This document shows positions 41,310 through 41,565 of a stretch of 41,565 nt of DNA, in pieces (the first letter of the stretch is position 1; every line of letters begins with the position of its first letter). The notes under the pieces are model-generated. The model searched no databases, was not told the origin of the DNA, and saw only the letters and a program-made list of their open reading frames with translations. Source of the DNA: an uncultured bacterium (GTDB lineage Bacteria > Bacillota > Clostridia > Peptostreptococcales > Anaerovoracaceae); assembly GCA_905214225.1 (NCBI GenBank), contig CAJMLL010000018.1, positions 1 through 41,565 of the forward strand, written 5' to 3'. The position numbers were made by a program, and so were the translations under genes.

Positions 41310-41565
41310 ATGGAAGAAAATGTAAAAAAAGAGAGTGTAAACGAAGAAATGGTACAGGAGGCCGCTGAAACGGCAGCAGCAGAAACTCCTGAGCCAGAAA
41401 CAGAAGAAAAGCCGAAGACGCGGCGCCGCACGACGAAGAAGACGGCAGAGGACGCGGAGGCAGAAGCGGAAGAAAAACCGAAGACACGGCGCCGCACAAC
41501 GAAGAAGGCGTCAGAGGACGCGGAGGCAGAAGCGGAAGAAAAGCCGAAGACGCGGCGCCGCACGA
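41310..41565 (+). CDS. Repeat-rich acidic/basic protein, N-terminus only (partial)
   Basis: The frame is open from ATG 41310 to the window end (85 codons visible). It reads MEENVKKESVNEEMVQEAAE, then a 22-residue tandem unit EEKPKTRRRTTKK(T/A)(A/S)EDAEAEA repeated at DNA level every 66 bases, with a third copy cut off. Clostridial Rho factors often carry such Arg/Lys/Glu-rich N-terminal extensions, and a long leader fits rho autoregulation; other nucleic-acid-binding proteins remain possible. In-frame ATGs at 41277, 41262 and 41247 lack a better ribosome binding site. AGGAGG at 41280 is too far from 41310 to decide. Confidence 0.6.
   Translation, partial: MEENVKKESVNEEMVQEAAETAAAETPEPETEEKPKTRRRTTKKTAEDAEAEAEEKPKTRRRTTKKASEDAEAEAEEKPKTRRRT
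41403..41565 (+). repeat. 66-base in-frame tandem repeat
   Basis: Copies begin near 41403, 41469 and 41535. The first two differ by a few substitutions (for example CACGACGAAG versus CACAACGAAG), and the third is cut by the window edge. Confidence 0.85.

Overview
The window looks like a chromosomal segment of a strictly anaerobic, amino-acid-fermenting member of the Bacillota (class Clostridia). This rests on four points: a selenocysteine-dependent glycine reductase, the complete selenocysteine machinery, clostridial-style Shine-Dalgarno sites and sigma-A promoters, and a 2-hydroxyacyl-CoA-dehydratase-type double-cubane reductase. Base composition is moderate (about half GC by eye). I cannot name the genus; a relative of the Stickland-fermenting Peptostreptococcales/Anaerovoracaceae is a guess. 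No mobile element, phage gene or CRISPR array was seen.

Left part (1-11,400). The 3' end of a 5S rRNA with its terminator opens the window, followed by a LysR regulator and ATP-dependent PEP carboxykinase (both minus strand). A selenium block follows: selD (minus strand, itself a selenoprotein), selC (tRNA-Sec), D-serine ammonia-lyase, then selA-selB and a LysR regulator packed 3 bases behind selB.

Middle (11,400-24,100). A minus-strand operon encodes a double-cubane-cluster reductase, a DUF3343 protein and an ATP-dependent activator. Divergent from it run the glycine reductase genes: trxB, trxA, a DUF3841 gene, then a single-aptamer glycine riboswitch with terminator in front of grdX-grdE-grdB-grdA. 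GrdB and GrdA each read through an in-frame UGA. grdC and grdD (protein C, which makes acetyl phosphate) are absent here. A class V aminotransferase, the selenium-metabolism protein YedF, a second DUF3343 protein and a YgjP-type metallopeptidase complete the block. A 12-base palindrome, TAATC(G/A)(C/T)GATTA, recurs upstream of trxB, grdX and selA, with weaker copies before grdA. It is the best candidate for an unrecognised operator of this regulon.

Right part (24,100-41,565) is housekeeping. It holds a minus-strand pyrimidine operon, pyrC-pyrK-pyrD-pyrF-pyrE-pyrB-pyrI, ending in murE, with cvpA upstream. Next come tadA, an exported Ig-like protein and ispE (with an unusual insertion), a GntR regulator, a membrane HtrA protease with a long disordered N-terminus, and a DUF1934 / 33-residue membrane peptide / ClC transporter overlap cluster. 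The window ends inside a gene whose N-terminus is built of 66-base tandem repeats.

Taken together, selD supplies selenophosphate, selA and selC build Sec-tRNA and selB decodes UGA in grdA, grdB and selD. Glycine reductase is reduced through TrxB/TrxA. YedF, DUF3343 and the aminotransferase are plausible selenium or sulfur handling partners. All functional calls come from reading motifs in the translated sequence; no database search was run.
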